Shown: positions 22,642-33,660, counted from the stretch's first letter. The stretch is DNA of 64,000 nt from Caprella mutica (GCA_947561585.1 CANNZV010001860.1:62001-126000), one strand, 5' to 3'. Program-made: numbers and translations. Notes: generated from the sequence alone by a model not told the origin.

Positions 22642-23113
22642 GGGGTGTGGGTCATAAGCCCCTCGGTCATGAGCCCCCCTAGGTTATAAACCCTCCCGGT
22701 CAAGAGCCCCCCCCCCCCGGTCATGAGCCCCCCTGTTTTTAAATCCTTATTTACCTATACTATTTAATCCTTATTGACACTTTTGTAGTTCATTACTGAA
22801 TAGACATAAAATATATGTATATCGGGGGGCGTGCCGCCCCCGAACCCCCCTGCCAGATCATTAAACAATCATGAAGTGTGCAGTACAACAAACTAGCGGA
22901 TACAACAAACTACATTAGTAACTCTCAGTTATTTTTATCTAAGTAATTCTTCATTTGTTTAACTAGGTAAATAAGAATTAAAAAAACAGGGAGGGGGGGG
23001 CTCGTGACCGGGGGGGCTCATGACCTAGGGGGGCTCATGACCGGGGGGGCTCGTGACCGGGAGGGCTCATGACCGGGAGGGCTCTTGACCGGGGGGGCTC
23101 TTGACCGTACCCC
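22642..23113. mobile_element. Foldback element with 8-bp target duplication (nested)
   Basis: The direct repeat ATGTAGAA lies at 22634-22641 and 23114-23121. The ends are GGGGTGTGGGTCATAAGCCC and GGGCTCTTGACCGTACCCC. Both arms are minisatellites of a 16-18 bp unit (GGTCATGAGCCCCCC on the left, its complement GGGGGGCTCATGACC on the right), so the element folds back on itself. The middle (about 22740-22980) is AT-rich and lacks an ORF. An 8-bp duplication fits hAT-like or P-like transposases among others. Confidence 0.85.
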
Positions 23114-23499
23114 ATGTAGAAGGTATGGACACTGGAAAAAAAACAGCTAGGTAGGTATGATGCTTAAATAAGTTAACATATAATAATTTAGGAAAATTAG
23201 TTTCGATATCAGTTTACAAACTGGAAGGCAGTAATCAAAATTTATTATTATAAAACTTATATACTGATAATCAGCTCTTCAAATAACTACCTATATAAAG
23301 CCACCAAACTATCAATCACCAATATTTTAGAATATTTAGGCAGACATTTATCAATTTATTAATGGAATTAATTAATAATCGATTAGTGCATATAACGCTA
23401 TTGTTTGCACTTAAACTAAAATGGTATTGAGGAGCGTTCACATTGAACACGTAACACACTTGAAACAAGATTTGAACTGTAAAGTATCAACCGATAAAT

Positions 23500-24110
23500 T
23501 GGCTTTGAGGAAAGCATAAGTTGCCACATACTCATTTGATTGAACTCACACATAAACTTAAAAAAAAGTAGCACTTACTCTCATAGTAAGTTAATTTATA
23601 CACCAGATAAATAAGATTAACAGTCTTTGTGGGTTACATTATCACACTATGTCATAGTTGTTTTAACTCACACCTAAACTTACAAAAAAGTAGCGCCACT
23701 CTCATAGTAAGTTAATTCATACACTGCAGAATACACTGGATTAACAGTCTTTGTGGGTTACTGTTACACACTATATCATAGTTGATTTAACTCGCACCTA
23801 AACTCAAAAAAGTAGCGTCAACTCTCATAGTAAGTTAATTCATACACCAGATACATTGAATTAACAATCTTTGTGAGTTACTTCAAAACACTAAGTCCTA
23901 GTTGTTTTAACCTATGTTCAAACTCCCAAAATGTAACTCCAACTCTCATAGTAAGTTGATTCAATCCATAAAATGATTTGAATTAACTATGTTTGGTGAC
24001 ACACACGTCATAGTTGTTTTGACACACATGAAAACATGAATATAGTCAAACCAACTCACGTAATAAATTGATTCAAAGCATAAATTGTTGACCCATTAAA
24101 TATGAGTAAA
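23500..24110. repeat. 121-bp tandem repeat, right subterminal array
   Basis: 'TCATAGTAAGTTAATT' recurs at 23581, 23702, 23825 and 23946. Each copy also carries 'ATTAACAGTCTTTGTGGGTT' and 'GTCATAGTTGTTTTAACTC'. About 4.5 copies, progressively more diverged toward the right end of the 4-kb element. Confidence 0.85.
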
Positions 24111-24130
24111 CTTTTTCTCTGTGTATATAC

Positions 24131-24527
24131 ATTTTTGGCTCTACTGTAAAATGTAATTTTCAATCTAGGAATGAGCAGAAATCGCTGATTTTTCACTCAA
24201 CAAGAAAACCAAAGTCATTATTGGAATCCTGAACGATTTTAAACAAAAGTCAGAATTTTTTTCAATTTTCACAATCTCTTACTTTTCATCACAGTTCAAA
24301 CCCGAAAATTTCGTTTTTTTTTAATTCGTTATTTATCAAAAAACACTTATCAAATAAAAACGGAAAGGAAGACGAAAAATATCCGTTCCTATTTTTGTTA
24401 AAAATGTCACAAGAAATCTAAAAATGTTGTAGTTTTTGAATGTACAGAAATAGACTTTAAAATTGAAGAAAAATACACGAACAAATATGTTTACTTTGTG
24501 CAATGTTACACATACCTTGAAAATAGT
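24131..24527. other. AT-rich spacer
   Basis: Sequence between the 4-kb element and the 15-bp minisatellite. No signature is recognised. Confidence 0.4.
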
Positions 24528-25417
24528 GTTACCGGACGTTTCGTTACCGGACGTTTCGTTACCAGACGTTTCGTTACCACACTTTTCGTTTCCATATTTT
24601 TCGTTACAAGACGTTTCGTTACCAGACGTTTCGTTACCGGACGTTTCGTTACCAGACGTTTCGGTACCAGACGTTTCAGTACCAGATGTTTCGTTACTAG
24701 ACGTTTCGATACCAGACGTTTCGTTACCGGACGTTTCGTTACCAGACGTTTCGGTACCAGACGTTACGGTACCAGACGTTTCGTTACTAGACGTTTCGGT
24801 ACCAGACGTTTCGTTACTAGACGTTTTGTTACCAGACGTTTCGTTACTAGACGTTTCGGTACCAGACGTTTCGTTACCAGACGTTTCGGTACCAGACGTT
24901 TCGTTACTAGACGTTTTGTTACCAGACCGTTACCAGACGTTTCGTTACTAGACGTTTTGTTACCAGACGTTTGTTTACTAGACGTTTTGTTACCAGACGT
25001 TTCGTTATCTTGACGTTTCGTTACCAGACGTTTCGGTACCAGACGTTTCGTTACTAGACGTTTTGTTACCAGACGTTTCGTTACCAGACGTTTCGTTACT
25101 AGACGTTTTGTTACCAGACGTTTCGTTACCTTGACGTTTCGTTACTGGACGTTTTGTTACCAGACGTTTCGTTACCAGACGTTTCGTTACTAGACGTTTT
25201 GTTACCAGACGTTTCGTTACCTTGACGTTTCGTTACCAGACGTTTCGTTACCAGACGTTTCGTTACTAGACGTTTTGTTACCAGACGTTTCGTTACCTTG
25301 ACGTTTCGTTACTAGACGTTTTGTTACCAGACGTTTCGTTACCTTGACGTTTCGTTACTGGACGTTTTGTTACCAGATTTTTCATTACCTTGACGTTTCG
25401 TTACCAGATTTTTCGTT
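24528..25417. repeat. 15-bp minisatellite, about 59 copies
   Basis: Unit GTTACCAGACGTTTC with variants (TACTAGACGTTTT, TACCTTGACG, TACCGGACG). Later copies form a higher-order pattern of three to four units. Because 15 is a multiple of 3 and the unit lacks stops in two frames, open frames of 162 and 171 codons arise on the plus strand. They are products of the repeat and not genes. Confidence 0.95.
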
Positions 25418-25559
25418 GTTGTTTTTTAAACTCGGAACGATTTTTTCCATTTGAAATTATTGCAGACTACAATTTATACCAACCCCTAACATTATAAATG
25501 TATAGTACTTCAAATTATAAGGTTTAACATATATTTTATTCGTCTGCTGATTATCTGGT

Positions 25560-26976
25560 TATATATTGATTTTAATCAGTAGTTAATGAATGAATCATGG
25601 ATGCTAAATTAATAAATAAAGAAAAGTTGTAGAATGGCAAAAATTCCATCCTTTGGAACTCTCGAAATTAATAGTAACGTTAAAGAGAATAAACTGACAA
25701 CTTTTGAAATTTGAGTATATATATCGTATGATTTAATGGTATGTTATGATCTAATTTACTCCTTATCGATCTAGTGATCGTAGTTAGTCACTTAAACCAA
25801 ATATGACAACCGGTTTTCCTACCGGTAAAGGATTACTATCACAGTCAATATGGACAAAACTTTGTCCTCAAAAATATACTAAATGTAGTAAATCTAGTAA
25901 CATCAACCTTTCAACCAACTGAAAATTAGACATCTTATTATTTTAACTGAACACTTCCTAATAACTACAGTAATCTGCTATTTCATGGGGTAACTTATGT
26001 AATCGGATTCAGTGTGAGATATATTAGATTGTTCCTTATAGTATCCAATTTGCAAATGTTATTGTAACTGATGTATAATTTATTGAAATATCTATAAAAG
26101 GATATAATTATTTAAAAAAATTAAAATAAAAACAATGTTATTTAAATGTTACTTTTGAAGAACACTGTGCTTGAAGAAAAGAAAAGGTCACTCAGACTTT
26201 CTTACTGATTCACCAGTCATATGAAATGTAATGCAAGAAAAGAATAAATAGTTAAATCGTCATTGAATGCAAACCAATGTTTTAACAGTCATTTTGGCCT
26301 CCTATCTGTTGTTTAATTTTAAATTATTGGTAAATAGAACAAAACATTTAAAAATGATAAAATGAGCATGAATATCAAAATCCTCTCCATTTTTTATAGA
26401 TGTGGTCCATTTTTACTAATCATTTTATCAAGAATAATGAATATTTTAAAGAGAACACCCACTCTCTCTAACATAGCTGAGTTACGGTATAAAGTTGGAA
26501 CTTGTAGCTGTGGTAGGCATTGACTGAGTATTTCATATCTTTGTATGCTCAGCAGTCATCATAGGTACTAGATCTCTAGACGATAGAAGAGTATTTGATG
26601 GTGAGCACTATTTTTACTTATTAGGTTGTTATTGCAAATTATAATATATTGTGTTTCAACCCTAGATCGTGTTACTCTAGCTGAGTTAGTTACCTTCTAT
26701 GTGGCTTGTTCTGGTGGAGAATTCACGATAGCCAACAATCTTCAGTTAGTCTTACTAGTTTTAGAAATTTTATATATGTTTTTTTTTTATTAGTTTTGGT
26801 TTAGTTGATGGTAGGAGTAAATTGTAAAAGTTATGTTCACTCGAGATATGCTAATTTAGGCACACATGGCATTGTTCCGAGGTCTGAACATACCAAGTGA
26901 CATCAAAGCTACATCTAAATACAGTCTGGTTTACGCCATTGCCTATCTTTGCATTTGTAGTCCATCTCCTTCAACG
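25560..26976 (+). repeat. Composite repeat K-A-C'-B'-E' (full-length example)
   Basis: K (25560-25845) contains 'GAAATTAATAGTAACGTT' and 'ATGACAACCGGTTTTCCTAC'. A (25848-26035) has 'GGACAAAACTTTGTCCTCAA' and 'GGGGTAACTTATGTAATC'. C' is at 26150-26320. B' (26440-26760) carries the invariant core at 26475-26580. E' (26815-26976) ends 'GTAGTCCATCTCCTTCAACG'. E in the other orientation begins at 43078, so both ends of the unit are supported. It is non-coding. Confidence 0.8.
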
Positions 26977-26995
26977 TAATAAGAAATATGATACC

Positions 26996-28190
26996 AAAAG
27001 TAAATATGGCAGCAATCAATTTGCATAAATTGATTATTAATAAATATTGTAAAAACTATTTTCATTTCGCATCGTAACTGAATTATGGAGATCTTATTAC
27101 TTCAACTGAACACTTTATTCGTAACTACAGTATATCTGTGATTATTGGGGTAACTTATGTAATATGATACTGAATGAAAATTATGATTATTTCTTATATC
27201 ATACCAAATATTAATAGCATAATTATTTTCGTATAATTTATCACAAGTTCCTATAATCGCATTTTCAAATATTAATTTAATTCGTTGTAGTAATCAATGT
27301 CAAGCTTATTATTTCTAGAAATATTTAATCGAATAAAAACAATTTGTTGTGTAAATTATGAAATTTGAATCGTATGAGATTAAAATTAGTATAAAAGTCA
27401 TTTGTACCCCAAGCAAAAATAAATTTAAGGAAATGGTAAATTTGAAGATGAAGTGAAATTAGTTAAAAATAAACTCCTATTTGCCCATCATGATTATTTT
27501 TATTAAAGTACATAAAATGCACCTTTTACTTTAATCATTTATATTTTATAATTAGTCGTCAACTTAAAAATGTATAAGATTTCATAAATAGTATTATTAT
27601 TATTTTGTGGCAAAATTAAATAAAATATGGTATTTTTTAACTAAAATTTATTTCAAATATAAGCAGCAATACCAGTAAAAAATTAAATGTATCTTTCAAA
27701 AATACTCAATTTATTAAGGAATTGAATTTTTTTCTTATAATTGTGTTTAATTTCCCTTTGATCAACGCTTTCAATTATTTTTTTTTCTTTTTTCAAGCCC
27801 AAAATATGTTTTTTATAATTTCGTTAAATCGTATCAGTGAAATAAAGAAGCTCTCAGTTTTGTTTGAGAATGATTTCCTTTCAAAGAATTAGTAAGAAGT
27901 AATTTAATTTGACTCTCAAAAGAGAGAATATCCTCATAATAACTATAATATTTATTTCAATTTCAATTTTGAAGTAGGCACTCATTAACTTGTAATTGGT
28001 GAAAATTTAGAATAAATAAAATTAATATTTCTTCGTGTGGTTATTGGGAGATCTGTGACTATGTAAAAGATGAATAACTTAGTAATAATCTATAATTGAA
28101 TATTTTTAAAAGATGGTTTTACCTATAATAAACATTTGAATGATATTTTTAAAGCAATTTTCGTTCTATATATTTTGTTTGTGGAATAAA
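26996..28190 (+). repeat. Repeat unit A-spacer-D, copy 1
   Basis: A (26996-27178) is followed by about 650 bp of shared AT-rich spacer ('TAATTTATCACAAGTTCCTA', 'ATTTCTAGAAATATTTAATC') and D (27790-28190), with 'AATCGTATCAGTGAAAT' and hairpin GACTCTCAAAAGAGAGAATA at 27911-27930. The same order and orientation recur at 47160-48260 and 55925-56900. Confidence 0.75.
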
Positions 28191-28219
28191 TATTCATGAA
28201 ATGGTACTTTGATTATTTT

Positions 28220-28975
28220 TTTCATCGAATGATAATTAATGTTTTTTGGTTATATCATATTAAATTATATAAATTTATGGCTCGTATTTCAAAGTGGTTG
28301 ACGGACATTTGGCCGAAATGTTTTTATTTTAAAGACAAATTATGGGATAGTATTATTATTAATATAATGATTCTTTTTTAATTTATAATGTAATGACTCA
28401 TAATAACAAGTTCAAAAATGTGAAGAAAAAAAGCTCCATAAATGTAAGTAATTCAATTTAAATACGTATTCATACCATTTTAGAGCATTTATGAGATTAT
28501 ATATGTATGAAATTAAATATTATTGATAGGTGGAATAGAAAAAGTTATAATCTAATATATATCACTAAGTGTTAGATCACATAAGTTACCCCAAGAAATG
28601 ACAGATTACAGAAGTTAGGAGTGAAGTGTTCATTTAAAATAATAAGACCTCCAGATTTAGATAAAGTAAATCTTGAATTTGTTGTTATTTCATAATTATA
28701 GTAGATAAACAATTTTTGAGGACAAATTCTGTCCATATATCATTGTATTATATTATTTCACAACTGAGTTAAGAGAAGTATCCATATCGTATGTGAATGA
28801 CTAATAAATGTGTAATTACTTTATGAATACAACTTCATCAAAACTTCATTTCTTGGATAACATTTCTTTTCGGTAAATTTATCTCTAGTATTTTAGTGGA
28901 GGGAACAATTACTGGCAGATAAATATCTATTTTGAAATTCATTTGAAAGAAGAGTTACCTACAATCGAACACCTA
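28220..28975 (-). repeat. Direct repeat: GACATTTGGCC unit, spacer, A', F flank (copy 1)
   Basis: 'GTTGACGGACATTTGGCCGA' starts at 28298. The spacer has 'AATGTAAGTAATTCAATTT', A' lies at 28553-28742 ('CATAAGTTACCCCAAGAAAT'), and F-flank sequence follows with 'TTCTTTTCGGTAAATTTATC' and 'GGCAGATAAATATCTATTT'. It is collinear with 34860-35580. A 61-codon frame at 28196 belongs to D/spacer sequence and is not a gene. Confidence 0.75.
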
Positions 28976-29780
28976 TTTACAATGTCATATAAATTTGCAC
29001 AGACAAGTTAAGTCAGAGGACTAGCTAGAGACTCACACATAACAGCAGGTACCTCCCCAGTCTCTTGGCTACCAGCAGTCTAGTGAAGTGGTAGCCATTG
29101 TCAGACTGAAGTTGGCTTGACTCTTCAACATCGCGAGAAATATCAGGCCTCGGAACTGTCCAGTCTGCATAATATGGGAGACATTTAATATATTCTCGTC
29201 AAACAGTTTTTAATTAATTCCTATAATTATATTAATTAAACTGTGAACAGAGAATGAAATTTCTACGAAATCGTTACCTGTTTATGCAGACTGGGGATTG
29301 TACCATATACTCCAAAACAAAATTTTCTTTGAGTCAGTAATACATAGCTAGGACTTCACACCAGTACGGAGATGTTACCAAATAATCAATGAGGTTTAAC
29401 ATCTTAATATTAACGGGGTACAGACCAAAGGTTATTCATTTTCCAGACTTGTCACCAGAGACAATGTAACCAAACAATGAATGCCTAATTTTGTCCTTCG
29501 CTTCAATACTGAAACAAGATTCACGAGAATAAACAATAGTCAATAAATCATATAAAACATTGGATAATGAAATCAAACTGTACTAGTAACATCCTCACCA
29601 AAGCGCACTCTAACTCAGCTCTGATCTCAAGTCACCAACTTTTAAATATTCCAATCATTTCAGCTGAAATCTATCTATGGATGCAAATTATTTTTAAAAA
29701 TGTCTTTATAAAACCTATGGACTGCTTTTTTTAAATATGCATCAAAAGTGGAAAACTAACATCGGTGCTTTATGGATACA
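28976..29780 (-). repeat. Repeat module F, copy 2 (left arm of palindrome)
   Basis: Begins 'ACAGACAAGTTAAGTCAGAG' and 'TCCCCAGTCTCTTGGCTACC'. The body includes 'GTTTTTAATTAATTCCTATA', 'GCTAGGACTTCACACCAGTA', 'CATTGGATAATGAAATCAAA' and 'AAAGCGCACTCTAACTCAGC'. It aligns end to end with the reverse complement of 43925-44830. Confidence 0.85.
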
Positions 29781-30720
29781 AATTCTTTCATCTTCAATAT
29801 GAATATTTCCTGTAATACAAGGTGAAATATAATAACAAAATAAATATGGACAGAAGTTTCTCTTCAAAAATTGACTAGTGCATACTTTATTAAGTTTTTG
29901 TCATAGCTATTCATCGTAAATAAAATATGGAGACCTTATTATTTTAACTGAACACTACTCTCCTAACTACAGTAATCTGTCATTTCTTGGAGTAACTTAT
30001 GTAATCTGATTCTGAGTGAGATATATTTGATTGTTCCTTATAATATTAAATGTGTCAATATTATTGTAACTAATTTATTGTTTTATTTATATACTTTTGA
30101 ATCAATTATACATCAGTCACACTAATATTGACATATGGAATGGTATGATATGAAATCTAATATATCTCACTCTGAATAAGATTACATAAGTTACCCCGAG
30201 AAATGACAGATTACTGTAGTTAGGAGAGTAGTGTTCAGTTAAGATAATAAGGTGTCCATGTTTTACTCATGATGAAAAGACATACATAAAATATGCACTA
30301 GTCAATTTTTGAAGACAAACTTCGGTCCATATTTATTTTGTTATTATATTTCACCTTGTATTACAGGAAATATTCATATAGAAGATGAAAGAATTTGTAT
30401 CCATAAAGCAGCGATGTTAGTTTTCCACTTCTGATGCATATTTAAAAAAACAGTTAATTGGTTTTATAAAGTCATTTTCTATTATTTTTTAAAAGAATTT
30501 GCATCCATAGATAGATTTCAGCTGAAATGATTGGAATATTTAAAAGTTGGTGACATGAGATCAGAGATGAGTTAGAGTGCGCTTTGGTGCGGATGTTACT
30601 AGTACAGTTTGATTTCATTATCCAATGTTTTATATGATTTATTTTTTATTCTCGTGAATCTTGTTTCAGTATTGAAGTGAAGGCCAAAATTAGGCATTCA
30701 TTGTTTGTTTGACTAGCCAT
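29430..30720. repeat. Large palindrome: F-A / A'-F' mirrored, ~0.6-kb arms
   Basis: Left arm about 29430-30080 and right arm about 30115-30720 are inverted copies, with a spacer of a few tens of bases near 30095. Paired blocks include 'GGAAAACTAACATCGGTGCT' with its complement near 30415, and A (29842-30030) with A' (30150-30345). The right arm stops within F near 30715, where the sequence jumps to unrelated DNA. Confidence 0.85.
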
Positions 30721-30724
30721 GCAT

Positions 30725-31265
30725 AATGAATTTGAATTCCTGATTTTAGTAATTTTTGATTTCATTTACATCAAATGTAACATTAAATTAACCTGATTTT
30801 ATGGTGGAACCAGACAACAGAAATGTAAATTAATTTAATTTATTATAAAGTTTAAAATATAGTGTAAATTCAACAATAAAATTTTCCATTATAATAACTA
30901 CATGCATTTATTTGAAACTCAAAATAAGTAAACTATTTTTTACATAAATTATATTTTGTATACATCATCCATCGCTTAATTTTAACCATATTGTATCTAA
31001 ATCATTGTAATAGGAGCTACATTTTGTAGTGTCGTCGTAGCAGCGTCTTCTTCAGCCACGATTAGCAAGTTGAATATTTAATAGAGAGGATTAATTAATG
31101 GATTTCAAAGAAAGATTTGACCATTTATTATGAATCACTTAGAGTATGCACTTCATAACATCATTCAACTGAATCCAAGACAAAAATATCTACTTCAAAT
31201 ATTATATAGAGAATATGTTTTCAAAACGGTGGAATCTTAAATGACAGAATTTTAGGCAAGTTGAG
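30725..31265. other. AT-rich stretch, nothing recognised
   Basis: No repeat or coding signature. A short GC-richer patch at 31025-31065 ('GTCGTCGTAGCAGCGTCTTC') is too short to interpret. Confidence 0.4.
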
Positions 31266-31271
31266 TTTAAA

Positions 31272-31350
31272 GCCGGTGGAATCATCCCCGGTGGAGTCTT
31301 CCTGCTGGAATTTTCCGCTGGGGAACTTTCCACAGGGGAATTTACCGGCC
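31272..31350. repeat. Degenerate minisatellite, CCGGTGGAAT-type unit
   Basis: Five or so degenerate 15-16 bp units (GCCGGTGGAATCATCC, CCGGTGGAGTCTTCC, TGGAATTTTCC, GGGGAACTTTCCAC, GGGGAATTTACCGG). Related in style to 7883-7986. The 99-codon minus frame across it (31202-31501) has no family resemblance. Confidence 0.6.
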
Positions 31351-31369
31351 ACGGAAATCCATGTCCTTC

Positions 31370-31540
31370 ATGCAGTTCAAATTCACTAAACTTATAATAA
31401 TAGAATTGCTTATTGGCACCTACGACATGAATGAAATTATAGAGTTTTACTTGAGCTAAAAGAGAAATAGGCTTAGTTATGCACAAGAAAATCATTTGCA
31501 AGAAAATCTTTCAATATGATGATGCATTTACACCGTGGAC
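31370..31540 (+). repeat. Diverged 'CATGCAG...ACTAAACT' block
   Basis: 'CATGCAGTTCAAATTCACTA', 'GAATGAAATTATAGAGTTTT' and 'TTAGTTATGCACAAGAAAAT' match the block at 55675-55850 and 57720-57880, at lower identity. Confidence 0.5.
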
Positions 31541-31829
31541 TGACAATTGGGCCCCCTCACAATAAAGCCCAAGACATTTAAAAATAGTTCGAATTCAAAA
31601 AATAAGTTTCAAACTGTTAATATTCATTTAGAGAGATGCAAATGTTTCATATTATCGAATAACTAATTATGTTTTTCCGTTCCTTAAATATTTTACCCAT
31701 TAGTTAATTATCTTTTCCAATACAAGCGTAATAAAAATTTAACAAAATATAGTACACATCTCCACCCAGAGAATAATTTATGGTGGGAATATAGGAGATT
31801 AAGTTGGGTTCTAATTTTTCACCCCAAAC

Positions 31830-32460
31830 AGACAGTTTCCGGATAGAGAGCCTGAGAGTCTGTGTGAAGATGATACGGAGTTTGATAGTCTATGAGTTAG
31901 AAAAAGAGAACTGCAGAACATTAACGGGTAAATGCACTGGTAATTGAATTACTGTGACAGGTTTGGATATTATCTGAGAATTGGAAAACATTTCATATTG
32001 TTACTGTTAAATAGTTTCATAATAATAAAATTTAGGAGATAGAGCGGATGAAATTCGAAACCATACTTATATAATGGTTACTATGGAAACAAAGAAATTA
32101 AAATTTCTCAATAATATGTATCAATTCTATTTGTTATTTTCACTGATTCACGCGTTTCATTTCCTTTTTTTTCGCTTCATAAGCAATTTTTTATATTTTG
32201 TTAAATCATATCAGGGAAATTTAGCTCATCTCTTTGCTGATTGGAAATGTATTAATGTTAAAGGTGATGTTAATTATTTGATATACAATATTTTGGCTCT
32301 CGAAAGAGGGAATAGCTATCATTGTTAAAAAATTTCCAAGCTTCAGTTTTAATGTACTTTTCAATCTGTATTTAGTGTACATTTAGAGTCAATTAAAGCT
32401 AATATTTATACGTGAGAATTACTGGGAGTTCTTTAACTATTAAATCAAACACGTAATTAG
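31830..32460 (+). repeat. Repeat module D'-D, copy 4
   Basis: 'AACAGACAGTTTCCGGATAG', 'GAGAGTCTGTGTGAAGATGA', 'ACATTAACGGGTAAATGCAC', 'AATCATATCAGGGAAATTTA' and hairpin TTGGCTCTCGAAAGAGGGAA at 32293-32312. An 84-codon frame (32074-32328) lies wholly inside the repeat, is not kept in other copies and is not a gene. Confidence 0.75.
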
Positions 32461-33310
32461 ATCCTATACTGTATAGCTGAAACAGTTAATTTACTTATTT
32501 AATGTTATTAAAGCAATAAGAAACAGTATGTATAAATAAATAGTATTAGACCAGATTTTCAACCAATCATTTAAAGCTCATTACTTTTTTTTATCAATGA
32601 TTTTGGGAACAAGTTAATTTAAAATAATTTTAGTTCAACTTCATTTGCCAATAATGCAGTTTCTATTTTCGTGACAATGATTTCAATAGTCTTTTTTAAT
32701 ACATTACACTCTTTTATTCATCAATTATCTCAGTGGTTGCAACTCAATAAACTTACACAAAATATATTTTAAGCCATGCTTATGCTTCTTACTTTTAGAA
32801 AAGGAAATAATTTAGCGCTTGGTTATGCATATGTTACGCGCAATTTACCGAGTTGCACACTCTTAAGAGTGCGCTGCGCATTCTTAAATCCTCTCAACGC
32901 CCTAATGCCAAACGTGCTACACCTTCATTATATTTATTATGAAACTGAATTGCTTTGGAGACAACAGGATCACACGAAATAAAACTAAGATGCAGGTACG
33001 GCACTGCAGTCATATCTGGAGATGCGCTTAAACTGTTAATTCGATTACCTGACCAAAACGAGAAGATGAATTGTATTCCTGGAAAGAATGATTTCTTACT
33101 TTTCCTGATTAGTTGACAGAATATTTATCCAGAATAAGACAATAGATCAGGGTTGTTTTAACACTTTTCTGGTTATTTTCTTAGATAAGATGCGTTCTAT
33201 ACCTGATAATAAATGTCTACAATAGGTTCTCATGAACAAAATAAGAAAACTAATACTTGTTTTCTGCTGAAAGGACATCAACATGAACAGATTAAAGTAA
33301 AAATGCAAAT
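32460..33310. other. Unassigned DNA
   Basis: A GC-richer patch at 32810-33000 has the hairpin-like 'GTTGCACACTCTTAAGAGTG' and a 68-codon frame without family resemblance. No gene is supported. Confidence 0.4.
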
Positions 33311-33314
33311 AATT

Positions 33315-33440
33315 AAAGTAAATATGGACAGAAGTTTGTCCCCAAAAACTGATTAATGAAAAAAACATGCATGATTTCAGCGTCCCGCAAGGCGCGATAT
33401 TACTTTGGCCACTGATTCACCACTTGAGAACAAGTAGTAA
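33315..33440 (+). repeat. Truncated module A start plus GGCGCGATATTACTTTGG block
   Basis: 'AAATATGGACAGAAGTTTG' and 'CCCCAAAAACTG' are the first 40 bases of A, and the rest is missing. The following 'AGGCGCGATATTACTTTGGC' and 'CACTGATTCACCACTTGAG' recur near 41005-41045, where a complete A follows. Confidence 0.55.
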
Positions 33441-33559
33441 AAAGATGGAAAAAAACTTCTGGTTAAATCTTTTAATGTGGTATTTATGATTCCAAAATTT
33501 TATTCTTATTACAATTATTGTAAAATATTTAATAATTTAACCAAGTAAACATAACGTAC

Positions 33560-33660
33560 CAGAAATGAAGCTGGTAAAGATAACGGACTAGAATTTAACC
33601 TTGTAAAGTTAACCTACTGTGGACCGTTATCTTTACTTAGTCCAATATTATTTTATCTGG
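33560..33660. repeat. Short inverted repeat
   Basis: 'GTAAAGATAACGGAC' (33576) and 'GGACCGTTATCTTTAC' (33627) are inverted copies about 40 bp apart. It could be a very small MITE remnant. Confidence 0.45.

Larger units (their letters stand above)
20082..24124. mobile_element. 4.04-kb transposon with 11-bp TIRs and 6-bp target duplication
   Basis: The left end ACACAGAGAAA (20082-20092) is the exact reverse complement of the right end TTTCTCTGTGT (24114-24124). ATATAC lies directly outside both ends (20076-20081 and 24125-24130), so the boundaries are precise. Inside each end is a subterminal array: on the left, a 22-bp minisatellite grading from 'GTTAAAACAACTAC'-type units; on the right, 121-bp repeats containing the inverted relative 'CATAGTTGTTTTAAC'. 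The two arrays are thus homologous in opposite orientation, as in elements with subterminal transposase sites. The interior carries two nested elements and exon-like segments on the minus strand. No transposase is recognised, so the superfamily is undetermined. Confidence 0.85.

Noticed and set aside
16621..23113. CRISPR-like repeat arrays
   Set aside because: Units are contiguous tandem repeats without unique spacers, in a eukaryotic context.
24463..25013. Two overlapping plus-strand frames of 162 and 171 codons with regular peptide repeats (DVSLP, RRFVT)
   Set aside because: Both are read-through of the 15-bp minisatellite; unit length is a multiple of 3 and lacks stops, so frames stay open without selection.
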